A stretch of 64,000 nt of DNA from CAWCUU01 sp963798855 (GTDB lineage Bacteria > Gemmatimonadota > Gemmatimonadetes > Longimicrobiales > RSA9), in NCBI GenBank assembly GCA_963798855.1, contig CAWCUU010000002.1:496001-560000 (forward strand). The letters run 5' to 3'. The position numbers were made by a program, and so were the translations under genes. The notes under the pieces were generated by a model. It saw only the letters and a program-made list of their open reading frames with translations, had not been told where the DNA came from and searched no databases. How positions within the stretch are numbered: the stretch's first letter is position 1; each line of letters starts with the position of its first letter. Positions 17,251 through 25,191 of the stretch are shown one piece after another.

Positions 17251-18381
17251 TCAGGCAGCCTTCGACTCGTTGGTATGCGTCTTCGACTCCACGTCCTGCA
17301 TCAGTGCCCACACAAAGCCGGCCAGCTCGCGCGCCACCGCGGTCGCCGCGATCGGGCTGTTCTTTCGGAACACCAGTCGCGTGAACACCCTGTGAAGCCG
17401 GTGTTGCGCCTTCCAGCAGTGTGCGATCACCTGAGCCGCTTGCCCCTCCTGTCGCTTGCGCAGCAGAGTGCCCGAGCGCGGCGGCAAGCGGTAGCTCCAG
17501 GCCGCCTGGACCAGCACGTGCCGCACCCTGCTGTTGCCCGCCTTGGTGATGCTCCCCTGCCGGCGACTCGCTCCGCTGGAGTGCTCGCTCGGCACCAGCC
17601 CCAGATAGGCCATCAGCTGGCCCGGCCGCTCGAAGCGTCGAAAGTCGCCGATCTCGCTCACCAGCACCATCGCCGCATGCGTGCTGATCCTCTTCAGGCA
17701 CCGCAGCCGTCCGACGGCCTCTCTGTAGGCCGGGCTCAACGCCAACTCCTCGATCCTGCGGTCCAGCTCATCGCGACGGGTGAGCTCGTACTCCAGCAGC
17801 GAGAAGTACTCGTCGAAGACGACCCGGTCGGTGGCCTCCAGCAGCTCACCGCTGCGGAGCCTGCTCAGCCAGCCCAAATGCTTGCCGGTCCAGTTCTTCC
17901 CCTCGCGGTAGACCAGCCCGCGGCGCGCCAGGAATTTCAGGATGTAGTGGCGCGCCTTCAGGATCTCGCGCTGCATCGTTTCGCGGCACCGTACCAGGTC
18001 CCGCACCCGCTCCTCCGCCTCCGTCGGCACCCGAATGCTCACCAGCTCCCCCGCCCGGTACAGCCGGGCCAGCTCGGTGGCATCCTTGCGGTCGTGCTTC
18101 CTCCGCTCCCCCGGTCGCTGCGGAATCAGCGACGGCGCCACGATCTCGCAGCCGTGGCCCCAGCCCCGCAGCGCCCGCTCGAGCACGTAGCCGGCCCCGC
18201 TCGCCTCATAGCACGCGTATACCTCAGCCTCCCGACCCAGCCGGTCGAGAAATCGCTTCAGCTTCCGCTCCTCATTCGGCAGCCGCTTCACCACCGTCGG
18301 CTCGCTCGCCCCCTCCGGCAGCACCGCCATCATCACCGAGTCCTTGTGGACATCCATGCCAACGTAGATCTTCTTGCTCAT
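17251..18381 (-). CDS. IS110-family DEDD transposase
   Basis: Intact 376-residue recombinase. N-terminal RuvC-like DEDD domain: MSKKIYVGMDVHKDSVMMAV (first Asp), VYACYEASGAGYVLERAL (Glu) and RKHDRKDATELARLYRAGEL (last Asp pair). The C-terminal transposase_20 domain contains LRCLKRISTHAAMVLVSEIG and MAYLGLVPSEHSSGASRRQG followed by a serine-rich catalytic region. It catalyses RNA-guided insertion without classical target duplication. Start ATG 18381. It reads cleanly in one frame although the DNA to its left is full of indels. Confidence 0.9.
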   Translation of the reverse strand: MSKKIYVGMDVHKDSVMMAVLPEGASEPTVVKRLPNEERKLKRFLDRLGREAEVYACYEASGAGYVLERALRGWGHGCEIVAPSLIPQRPGERRKHDRKDATELARLYRAGELVSIRVPTEAEERVRDLVRCRETMQREILKARHYILKFLARRGLVYREGKNWTGKHLGWLSRLRSGELLEATDRVVFDEYFSLLEYELTRRDELDRRIEELALSPAYREAVGRLRCLKRISTHAAMVLVSEIGDFRRFERPGQLMAYLGLVPSEHSSGASRRQGSITKAGNSRVRHVLVQAAWSYRLPPRSGTLLRKRQEGQAAQVIAHCWKAQHRLHRVFTRLVFRKNSPIAATAVARELAGFVWALMQDVESKTHTNESKAA

Positions 18382-18494
18382 AGGGCCGGTCTCCTGTTCG
18401 CTGCGACCTTTCGCGTCGCATGTGGCTCTGGCACCTCCGCACACCGGGGCGCTAACCCACGATACGCGGCAGGAGCCCGGCCCTTCCATACTTT

Positions 18495-18857
18495 CTAGAT
18501 GCAGGCGTCGATGCTAAGCCCCGAGGCGGACGCGAGGAAGGCGCCGAGCGCCTGGATGCTGTCGTCGGCGAGCACGCCCGCTTCGTAGAGTGCGCGCGCG
18601 ACGTTCCTCAGACCGAGCCGTGGATTCGACTGGTGGCTCGCGTGCTCGCCCAACTCGCCGAGCTGCGCGAACGCGCGGGTCGCCTGACCCCAGCAAGCCT
18701 TGTCGCTCGCGCTCGACTCGGCCTGATCGAGCGCCGCGACCCGGCTCGCGACCGGCCTCGTCCGGTCCGGCGCCACAGCATCCCGCGTGCACGCTGCCGT
18801 GGAGAGAAGAGCCGCTACCATGATCGGCATGGAGACTGCCACTCGGAATGTGGGCAT
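18495..18857 (-). CDS. Small secreted/lipoprotein of unknown function
   Basis: 120 residues: MPTFRVAVSMPIMVAALLST followed by AACT, a lipobox-like end of a signal peptide. The mature part has a conserved-looking helix-rich stretch (ALDQAESSASDKACWGQATR, then LGLRNVARALYEAGVLADDS). Two cysteines (ACWG and the C-terminal DACI) might form a disulfide. The stop codon is only 4 bases from the IS right end, so the natural C-terminus might have been removed by the insertion. Family not recognised. Confidence 0.6.
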   Translation of the reverse strand: MPTFRVAVSMPIMVAALLSTAACTRDAVAPDRTRPVASRVAALDQAESSASDKACWGQATRAFAQLGELGEHASHQSNPRLGLRNVARALYEAGVLADDSIQALGAFLASASGLSIDACI

Positions 18858-19154
18858 ACGAGCCTCCGGCGGAGAAGAGAGAGGGAACCGGGAATCACGC
18901 GCAGGACCTTCGCGCGTGGCACCACGATGTCTCCGCCCATCGCCGGTCGCAAGGACTTCCCCCGGCCGCGGCGCGCCCGATCCTTGAGAGCCGCCCCCGC
19001 GGCACGGCCGCGGCGCCCGGCGCAGCCGCGCCCGACGCAAGGCATCGCGCCCCACGCGCCAGCGCGGCGCCCCGCGCGCGGGGCGCGATTGTCCGCTCAT
19101 GACCTCATCACTATCTTCGTGCAACTCACCCACCCTCAGCGTGTCGGAGTGACG
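18858..19154. other. Divergent intergenic region with strong hairpin
   Basis: About 300 bases between two divergent lipoprotein genes. It should hold both promoters, though none stands out. The only clear structure is a GC hairpin GCGCCCC-N6-GGGGCGC at 19067-19086, about 70 bases before the plus-strand start. Confidence 0.4.
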
Positions 19155-20054
19155 ATGCAGAAGAGCGCAATCCCTTCCCGGACGGTGTTGCTGTCGGCGT
19201 TTCTGGTAGCGGCGGCGGCGTGCGAGCCGTCGGCGAAGACGAGACAGCAGATCGCGGAGCTGCAGGCGGCGTCGGCCCAGAAGGACAGTCTCGTGGAGGA
19301 GGTCGCGGCGAATGCGCGGATCATGAGCGAGATCGGCGCCGAGGTCGCGCGCGCGCAGGGCGCGCCGGTCGCCGGGCCGGGCGGCGAGCGGCTCGGGGCG
19401 CCGGCGAATCCCGACACGATCATGGCGGGGATCCGCTCGCTGAGCGCGCGGCTGGACAGCACGCAGGTGCTGCTCACCCGCAGCGAGGCGAGGGCGAAGG
19501 ACCTGAGCGGGCAGGCGGGAGGGCTGCGACGCTCGATCGCCGACCTGCGCGCGGCGGTGAACAACCAGAAGGCGACGGTCACGGCGCTGACGGAGCAGGT
19601 CGCTACGCTGCAGGCCGAGAACACGCGGCTGACCGGCGAGAATACGGAGCTGAGCGCCGCGAACCAGCTGCTCGGCGACACCGTCCAGGCACTGTCTACC
19701 CGCGCCGCGAAGGTCTACTACGTCGTGGGCACGAAGGAGGATCTGCTGCAGCGCGGGATCATCAAGGAGACCGGCGGTAGCCGCGTGCTCTTCGTCTTCG
19801 GCAAGCGCGGCCAGGTGCTCGTCCCGGCCGCCGACATGGACCCGAACTATTTCACGCCGATCGACATGCGGAACACGATGGAGATCCAGCTGCCGCACCC
19901 CGATCGGACCTACAGGATCGTGACGCCGCAGGACCTGTCGGCGCTGTCGAACACTCCGGACGAGAAAGGACGCATCCAGGACAGCGCGCTGCGCATCGTG
20001 GACGCGCAGCGCTTCTGGGCGAACAGCCGCTACCTCATCCTGGTCGAGTCGTGA
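19155..20054 (+). CDS. Coiled-coil lipoprotein
   Basis: 299 residues. The signal peptide MQKSAIPSRTVLLSAFLVAA ends in AAACEP, a lipobox with the lipidated Cys at about 22. A long coiled coil follows (RQQIAELQAASAQKDSLVEE; TLQAENTRLTGENTELSAAN), then a compact beta-rich C-terminal domain (KVYYVVGTKEDLLQRGIIKE; NRTMEIQLPHPDRTYRIVTP-like) that I recall from Gemmatimonadota and Bacteroidota proteins of unknown function. Probably anchored in the outer or inner membrane facing the periplasm. The stop overlaps a candidate mqnD ATG (TGATG), so the two may be co-transcribed. Confidence 0.75.
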   Translation: MQKSAIPSRTVLLSAFLVAAAACEPSAKTRQQIAELQAASAQKDSLVEEVAANARIMSEIGAEVARAQGAPVAGPGGERLGAPANPDTIMAGIRSLSARLDSTQVLLTRSEARAKDLSGQAGGLRRSIADLRAAVNNQKATVTALTEQVATLQAENTRLTGENTELSAANQLLGDTVQALSTRAAKVYYVVGTKEDLLQRGIIKETGGSRVLFVFGKRGQVLVPAADMDPNYFTPIDMRNTMEIQLPHPDRTYRIVTPQDLSALSNTPDEKGRIQDSALRIVDAQRFWANSRYLILVES

Positions 20055-20891
20055 TGGCCGCGCACGATCCACCTCGCACACTCGCCCGACTCCGATGACG
20101 CGTTCATGTTCTACGCGCTCGCCGCGGGCAAGATCGACACGGGTGATCTGGGGTTCGTCCACGAGCTCCAGGACATCGAGACGCTGAACCGCAGGGCGCT
20201 CCGGGGCGAGCTGGAGGTCACCGCGGCCTCGATCCACGCCTACGCGCACCTCGCCGACCGCTACATCTTGCTGCCGCACGGCGCGTCGATGGGCGAAGGG
20301 TACGGCCCGCGACTCGTCTCGCGCGATCCGATGGACGTGCGCGAGCTGGCCGGCGCTACCGTCGCCATTCCGGGGGAGCTGACCTCCGCCTGGCTCGCGC
20401 TGCAGCTCATGGAGCCGGACGTCGAGGCCGTGGTCGTGCCCTTCGACGAGATCATCCCGTTCGTCTCCAGAGGTCGGGCGGACGCCGGCCTGATCATTCA
20501 CGAGGGGCAGATCACGTACGCGGAGGAGGGGCTCCACCTGATCGCCGACCTCGGCGAGTGGTGGGCCGCCGAGACGGACGGACTGCCGCTGCCGCTGGGC
20601 GGCAATCTGATCCGTCGAGACCTGGGCCCCGACCTGATCAACCGCATATCCGGCCTGCTCCGCGCCTCGATCGCCTACGGCCTCCAGCACCGCGCCCCCG
20701 CCCTCGCCCATGCCGAGAGCTACGGCCGCGGCCTGTCCACCGCGCAGACCGACGAGTTCGTCGGCATGTACGTCAATCAGCGCACGCTCGACTACGGCGA
20801 CGACGGCCGCGCCGCCGTCCGCCTCTTCCTCCAGCGCGGCTACGAAGCCGGGCTGATCCCGCATCGCGTCGAGGTGGAGTTCGCGACGTGA
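20054..20891 (+). CDS. mqnD: 1,4-dihydroxy-6-naphthoate synthase (futalosine menaquinone pathway)
   Basis: Periplasmic-binding-protein-fold enzyme that converts cyclic de-hypoxanthine futalosine to 1,4-dihydroxy-6-naphthoate. Motifs: AHSPDSDDAFMFYALAAGKI at the N-terminus, LRGELEVTAASIHAYAHLAD, LLPHGASMGEGYGP and DAGLIIHEGQITYAEEGLHL. Length is about 275 residues, normal. The conserved HSPDSDDAF lies upstream of the first in-frame ATG (20106). The only suitable start, ATG 20054, is one base out of frame, so an indel between 20057 and 20064 is likely. Indicates menaquinone as respiratory quinone, consistent with the cytochrome locus nearby. Confidence 0.85.
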
Positions 20892-21060
20892 CCCAGGCGC
20901 TAACAGCAGGCGCGAACAGCAGGCGCTAACAGCGAGGCGCTCACCGAAGGCGCTCACCGAAGGCGCCTCCGCCTGCCGTTAGCGCCTGTCGTTAGCGCCT
21001 GTCGTTAGCGCCTTGCCTTCAGCGCCTGCCCTCAGCGCCTGCCTTCAGCGCCTGCCTTCC
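20892..21060. repeat. Short-period direct and inverted repeats between convergent genes
   Basis: Imperfect copies of a 12-14 base unit: GGCGCTAACAGCA-like on the left, GCGCTCACCGAAG-like in the middle, and the reverse-complement form CGTTAGCGCCTGT, TTCAGCGCCTGCC on the right. The left and right halves can pair into a long stem, which would act as a two-way terminator for mqnD and the glycosyltransferase. The last copies overlap the glycosyltransferase 3' end and encode its GEAGAEGRR tail. Confidence 0.65.
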
Positions 21061-22235
21061 GCGCCTGCCTCTCCCACCACCTCGCCGTCCTCCACCCGGT
21101 ACTCCCGTCCCCTCCACACGACGCGGCCGGGTCGCAGCGCGCTGATCATGAAGAGCGCGGCGGCGACGAGCGCGCCGAGGGGATACATCAGAGCATAGGC
21201 GACGGGAACGCGCATCTGCAGGTTGACGAGGCCCCAGAACGCGACGGACGCGGCCACGACGACGGCGCTCCAGGAGAGCAGCGGAGCGGGCGTCCAGCCG
21301 AGGACGCCGAGCACCAGCAGCAGAGGGGGCGTGAACCAGTAGACGAGCAGGAACGCGGCCGCGAGCCACGGAATCGCGGGGCGGAGCCAGGCGTCCACCG
21401 TCGCCCGGGAGCCGAGCGCCAGGTTCTTCGTCCAGCCGCGCACGATCTCCCCGAGGGAGCGGTACATCCGCGTCTGCATCAGGTCAGGCGCATAGGCCAG
21501 GAAAAGCCGCTTGCCGGCGGCGGCGAAGCGCTGTGCGAGGCGCAGGTCTTCGACCACCTCGCAGCGCACGGCCTCGTGTCCGCCCACCTCTTCGTACGCC
21601 TCGCGCGAGACGAGGATGAACTGTCCATTCGCGATCACGTCGCGCGGATTTCGCGCGTCGCTCACGCGCCGGGTGTCGAGATAGCGCGAGGTGATGACGG
21701 TCAGGATCTGCGGCATGACGAGCCGCTCCCAGAAGGTCACGAGCAGCTGGCGGGGCACCACCGAGACGAGGTCGGCCTGCTCGCGGCGCATGGCGGCCAC
21801 CGCGTGCCCGAGCAGTGACGGATCATGGCGAGTATCGGCGTCGGTGAACAGCAGCAGCTCACCGTCCGCGACGAGGTAGCCCTGCCAGCACGCCCACGGC
21901 TTGCCGACCCAGCCGTCGGGCAGCGGCTCGCCGTGCACGACGCGCAGCCTGCCCTGGCTGCGCTCCGCGATCGCCTTCGCGACCTCGAGCGTGCCATCGA
22001 CGCTGCGGTCGTCCACGATCACCACGTCCAGCGCCGGGTAGTCGCTGTCGAGCAGCGTCGCGGCGCAGGCGCCGATGTTCGCCACCTCGTCCCTCGCCGG
22101 CGCGATCGCCGTCACGGGCGGCACGCTATCATCCGCGCGCGGCGGGTAGTCGCGCAGACGGTGCCGCCGCCGCGCCAGGATCGGCAGCACGGCGAGCGGC
22201 ATCAGCCATGGCAGCGCCAGGAGCAGAGTCGTCAT
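21045..22235 (-). CDS. Membrane glycosyltransferase family 2
   Basis: 396 residues. An N-terminal membrane helix (MTTLLLALPWLMPLAVLPIL) precedes a GT-A domain with VTAIAPARDEVANIGACAAT, DVVIVDDRSVDGTLEVAKAI (DD motif), LLLFTDADTRHDPSLLGHAV (DxD-like DAD), VRCEVVEDLRLAQRFAAAGK (ED catalytic base) and a QTRMYRSLGEIVRGW (QxxRW-like) motif. Several membrane helices close the protein. It resembles HpnB/CrtQ-type transferases that act on hopanoids or carotenoids, or beta-glycan synthases; the acceptor is unknown. The C-terminal residues come from the repeat region. Confidence 0.8.
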   Translation of the reverse strand: MTTLLLALPWLMPLAVLPILARRRHRLRDYPPRADDSVPPVTAIAPARDEVANIGACAATLLDSDYPALDVVIVDDRSVDGTLEVAKAIAERSQGRLRVVHGEPLPDGWVGKPWACWQGYLVADGELLLFTDADTRHDPSLLGHAVAAMRREQADLVSVVPRQLLVTFWERLVMPQILTVITSRYLDTRRVSDARNPRDVIANGQFILVSREAYEEVGGHEAVRCEVVEDLRLAQRFAAAGKRLFLAYAPDLMQTRMYRSLGEIVRGWTKNLALGSRATVDAWLRPAIPWLAAAFLLVYWFTPPLLLVLGVLGWTPAPLLSWSAVVVAASVAFWGLVNLQMRVPVAYALMYPLGALVAAALFMISALRPGRVVWRGREYRVEDGEVVGEAGAEGRR

Positions 22236-22372
22236 AGGGGCTCGAAAGGTGAAGCCCCGTGCCCCGCGCCGAAAGGGTTGGCGCGCGGTCCGCGCTCCGG
22301 CTACGTTGCCGAGCCGAGCGCGGGCGGCGCGAACGTCGCCCTGGCCGAGACACGCCCACCCGACCCCCCGGC

Positions 22373-23509
22373 ATGGACTGGACCGCCTGGCGCGCCGAGT
22401 TCCCGATCCTCGATCGCGCGAATTACCTGAACTCCTGCTCTCTCGGCGCGCTGTCGCACCGCGCACAGCAGCGCGTCGCGCAGTTCCACGACGAGTGGAA
22501 CGCGCTCGGCGCCGCCGCCTGGTACGAGATCTGGATGACGCGGCTGCAGGAGGTTCGGGCGCACGCGGCCCGCATCGTAGGAGCCGGCGAGGGCGAGATC
22601 GCGCTCGCGCCGTCCACTTCCGTCGCTCTCTCCGCCGTCGCCTCGGCGCTGGACCACCGGGACCGACCGAAGGTCGTGGTCTCCGCGCTCGACTTCCCGA
22701 CGTCCGCCTACGTCTGGATGGCCCGCCCGGACGTCGAGGTGGTCTGGGTGCCGAGCGACGACGGCGCCACGATCGATCCCGCCCGCTGGGAGGAGGCGGT
22801 GGACAGGCGCACGGCCGCGATCGTGACCAGCCACGTCTTCTTCGCGACCGGCGCGATCCAGGACCTGCGCACGCTGGCCGACATCGCGCACAAGAGCGGC
22901 GCTCTGCTGATCGCGGACGCGTACCAGAGCGCCGGCCAGGTGCCGATCGACGTCGCGCGCGACGGCGTGGACATCCTGACGACCGGACCGCTGAAGTGGC
23001 TGCTCGGCGGCCCCGGCCTCGCCTACCTCTTCGTGCGCTCCGGTCTGGCGACGACGCTGCAGCCGACGATCGCGGGCTGGTTCGGCGCGCGCGAGCAGTT
23101 CGCGTTCGACATTACCGGCTTCGACTTCCGCGATGACGCGCAGCGCTTCGAGATGGGCACGCCCGCGCTGCACACCGTGCACGCCGCGCTCGGCGGCGGC
23201 GCGATCATCGAGGAGATCGGGGTGGACGCCATCCGCGACCGCGACTCCGCCCTCACGGAGCGACTCGTCCAGCGCTGCCTCGAGCGCGGCTTCGGCCTGC
23301 GCGTCGCGCCGGACGCCGTACGTCGCTCCGCCATCGTGATGATCCGCGACGCCGACGCACACGCGACCGTCCACGCCCTCGCCGAGCGCGGCATCATCGT
23401 CGACGCGCGACCCGGGCACGTGCGCGTCTCCCCCCACTTCTACAACACGCCCGGCGAGATCGACGCGGTGGTGGACGAGCTCGATGCCGTGCGAGCGGCC
23501 CGACGATGA
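22373..23509 (+). CDS. Class V aminotransferase (cysteine desulfurase/kynureninase-like)
   Basis: 378-residue PLP enzyme of fold type I. MDWTAWRAEFPILDRANYLN and CSLGALSHRAQQRV match the N-terminal substrate segment of the class V group. HVFFATGAIQDLRTLADIAH, then LIADAYQSAGQVPIDVARDG supply the PLP aspartate, and TTGPLKWLLGGPGLAYLFVR the Schiff-base lysine. The gene start is ATG 22373 with a weak ribosome-binding site. The stop overlaps the MazG gene (ATGA). The reaction is not fixed by the sequence; there is no obvious active-site Cys loop of NifS/SufS, so a kynureninase-like or amino-acid lyase role is more likely. Confidence 0.75.
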   Translation: MDWTAWRAEFPILDRANYLNSCSLGALSHRAQQRVAQFHDEWNALGAAAWYEIWMTRLQEVRAHAARIVGAGEGEIALAPSTSVALSAVASALDHRDRPKVVVSALDFPTSAYVWMARPDVEVVWVPSDDGATIDPARWEEAVDRRTAAIVTSHVFFATGAIQDLRTLADIAHKSGALLIADAYQSAGQVPIDVARDGVDILTTGPLKWLLGGPGLAYLFVRSGLATTLQPTIAGWFGAREQFAFDITGFDFRDDAQRFEMGTPALHTVHAALGGGAIIEEIGVDAIRDRDSALTERLVQRCLERGFGLRVAPDAVRRSAIVMIRDADAHATVHALAERGIIVDARPGHVRVSPHFYNTPGEIDAVVDELDAVRAARR

Positions 23510-23826
23510 AGCGCGACGGCATCACGCTGCGCGCGGCGCAGGCGGCGGTGGACGGGTGGATCTCGCAGTTCGACGAGGGCTACTGGCCGCCGCTCGCGAA
23601 CCTGGCGCGGCTGGTGGAGGAGGTCGGCGAGCTGGCGCGCGAGCTGAACCACCGCCACGGCCCGAAGCGCAAGAAGCCCGGGGAGCCCGACCAGGACCTC
23701 GCGCTCGAGCTGGCCGACATCCTGTTCGTCGTCATCGCGCTCGCGAACGAGCAGCACATCGACCTCGAGGACGGCTTCGCCCGCGTGCTGGAAAAATACC
23801 GCGTCCGCGACGCCGGAAGGTGGTGA
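23506..23826 (+). CDS. MazG-like nucleotide pyrophosphohydrolase
   Basis: 106 residues of all-alpha NTP-PPase fold: LARLVEEVGELARELNHRHG carries the first metal motif E-E-x-x-E, and LALELADILFVVIALANEQH the second E-x-x-D. Short single-domain MazG-like proteins hydrolyse non-canonical NTPs to the monophosphate. Coupled to the upstream aminotransferase gene by an ATGA overlap. Ends 6 bases before the stop of the convergent Fe-S/FAD gene. Confidence 0.85.
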   Translation: MKRDGITLRAAQAAVDGWISQFDEGYWPPLANLARLVEEVGELARELNHRHGPKRKKPGEPDQDLALELADILFVVIALANEQHIDLEDGFARVLEKYRVRDAGRW

Positions 23827-23832
23827 GGCGTT

Positions 23833-25143
23833 CTAGGGCTCCCCGAACTTCATCTCGATCTGTACGCCGCACTCGCGCAGGAAGCGGGTCGGCAGCTCGC
23901 CGCCGATGAGCACGACGATGCGGTCCACCCCGAGGGCATGGTCGACGCCCGCGAAGTCGGTGTACACGACGCGGCCCGACTCGATGCGTCGGACGACCGT
24001 CGAGCGGAGCACGTTCACGCCACCGCCCGCCTCCGCCTCGGCGATTCGGCGCCGGTTCGCCTCCTTGACTCGCGAGAAAGCGTCTCCCCGGTAGGAGACC
24101 CAGACGCTCGTGCCTGGCTGCTCGGAGAGGGCGAGCGCGGCCTCGATCGCCGAGTCGCCGCCGCCGACGACCAGCACCCGCTCGCCGGCGAACGAATCGG
24201 GCTCGGGCAGCGCATACACGACGGCCGGAGAATCCTCTCCCGGCACGCCGAGTCGGCGGGGCACGCCCCGGCGGCCGATCGCCAGGACGACGCGGCGGGC
24301 GCGCACCGTCCCGACTGACGAGGCGATCGCGAACGCGTCGCCGTCCCGCCGCACCGAGGAGACCGCCTCGCCCGTGCGCACCGCGAGCCCGGTGCGGGCG
24401 ACGATCTCCTCCCACACGTCCATCAGCGCTTCCTTGCGGATCTCCCGGAAGGCGAGGCGCCCGTAGCCGGGCACCTGAACGGGAGCGGTCATGACCACCT
24501 TCCGGCGCGGGTAGTGCCGCACCGCGCCGCCGACGTCGGCCTCACGCTCGAGCGTCTCGAAGTGCAGGCCGCGGCGGCGGGCGTGCAGGGACGCCGCCAG
24601 CCCGGCCGGCCCGCAGCCGACGATCACCAGGTCGAGCGCGTCGCCGCCGCCGGGAAGCGGATTGTCGGCGATCCCGTCGATGCACTGCCGTCCCTGCTCG
24701 AAGGCGTTCCGGATCAGGCCCATTCCGCCCAGCTCTCCGATGATGAAGATGCCGGGGACGTTCGTCTCGAAGTTCGCGCGGATGCGCGGCAGCTCGACGC
24801 CCCGCGTCTCGGTGCCGAACACGAGCCGTATCGCCTCGACGGGGCATGCACGCTCGCACAGTCCGTGACCGATGCACGCCGCGGGCGCTACGGCGTAGGC
24901 CTGGCCGTCCCGGATGCCGAGCACGTGCTCCGGGCACACGGCGACGCAACCGGCCGTGCCAATGCAGCGGTCCGGATCCACGACGGGGTGCAGCGACAGC
25001 GGCTCGTGCAACCCCTCTCGGCGGGCCCGCTCCTCGGCCGCCGCCGAGCGCCGCTCCCGCCCGCGGTGCGCGAGCCAGTACGGCAGCACGGCCACGGCCG
25101 TGAGCGCAACGCCGATGAGCAGAACGATGTCCGTGTCGGTCAT
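23833..25143 (-). CDS. Membrane-anchored Fe-S / FAD-NAD(P)H oxidoreductase (thioredoxin reductase-like)
   Basis: 436 residues in three parts. An N-terminal membrane helix (DIVLLIGVALTAVAVLPYWL, about residues 4-23) is followed by a ferredoxin-like pair of motifs, CIGTAGCVAVCP and CIGHGLCERACP (about 60-105). Each of these lacks the second Cys of C-x2-C-x2-C-x3-CP, which is replaced by Thr and His. Then comes a thioredoxin-reductase-like flavoprotein with LVIVGCGPAGLAASLHARRR (FAD) and RVLVVGGGDSAIEAALALSE (NAD(P)H), and no CxxC redox pair. It should move electrons from NAD(P)H through FAD and Fe-S to a membrane acceptor. It is last in the multihaem operon, 48 bases after the barrel gene, so it is a candidate cytoplasmic electron input. 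Partners are inferred from context. Confidence 0.8.
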   Translation of the reverse strand: MTDTDIVLLIGVALTAVAVLPYWLAHRGRERRSAAAEERARREGLHEPLSLHPVVDPDRCIGTAGCVAVCPEHVLGIRDGQAYAVAPAACIGHGLCERACPVEAIRLVFGTETRGVELPRIRANFETNVPGIFIIGELGGMGLIRNAFEQGRQCIDGIADNPLPGGGDALDLVIVGCGPAGLAASLHARRRGLHFETLEREADVGGAVRHYPRRKVVMTAPVQVPGYGRLAFREIRKEALMDVWEEIVARTGLAVRTGEAVSSVRRDGDAFAIASSVGTVRARRVVLAIGRRGVPRRLGVPGEDSPAVVYALPEPDSFAGERVLVVGGGDSAIEAALALSEQPGTSVWVSYRGDAFSRVKEANRRRIAEAEAGGGVNVLRSTVVRRIESGRVVYTDFAGVDHALGVDRIVVLIGGELPTRFLRECGVQIEMKFGEP

Positions 25144-25191
25144 TGCGGTCAGTGCGTTCGCGACGTGTCGGCCAAGCTCGGCGCCCCGATC

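Larger units (their letters stand above)
16963..18490 (-). mobile_element. IS110/IS1111-type insertion sequence
   Basis: 1,528-bp element bounded by the 12-bp inverted repeat TATGGAAGGGCC (16963-16974) and GGCCCTTCCATA (18479-18490), enclosing one DEDD transposase. About 288 bases of non-coding sequence lie on the 3' side of the transposase gene but only about 109 on the 5' side. Terminal repeats of this size and a long 3' non-coding end suit the IS1111 subgroup. No target duplication is evident, as expected for the family. Confidence 0.75.

Noticed and set aside
18495..20957. 820-codon open frame on the minus strand covering the coiled-coil lipoprotein and mqnD
   Set aside because: Composition is Arg/Val/Asp shadow sequence of GC-rich genes; the plus strand holds recognisable proteins. 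Only the first 120 codons at its 3' end (18495-18857) are real.
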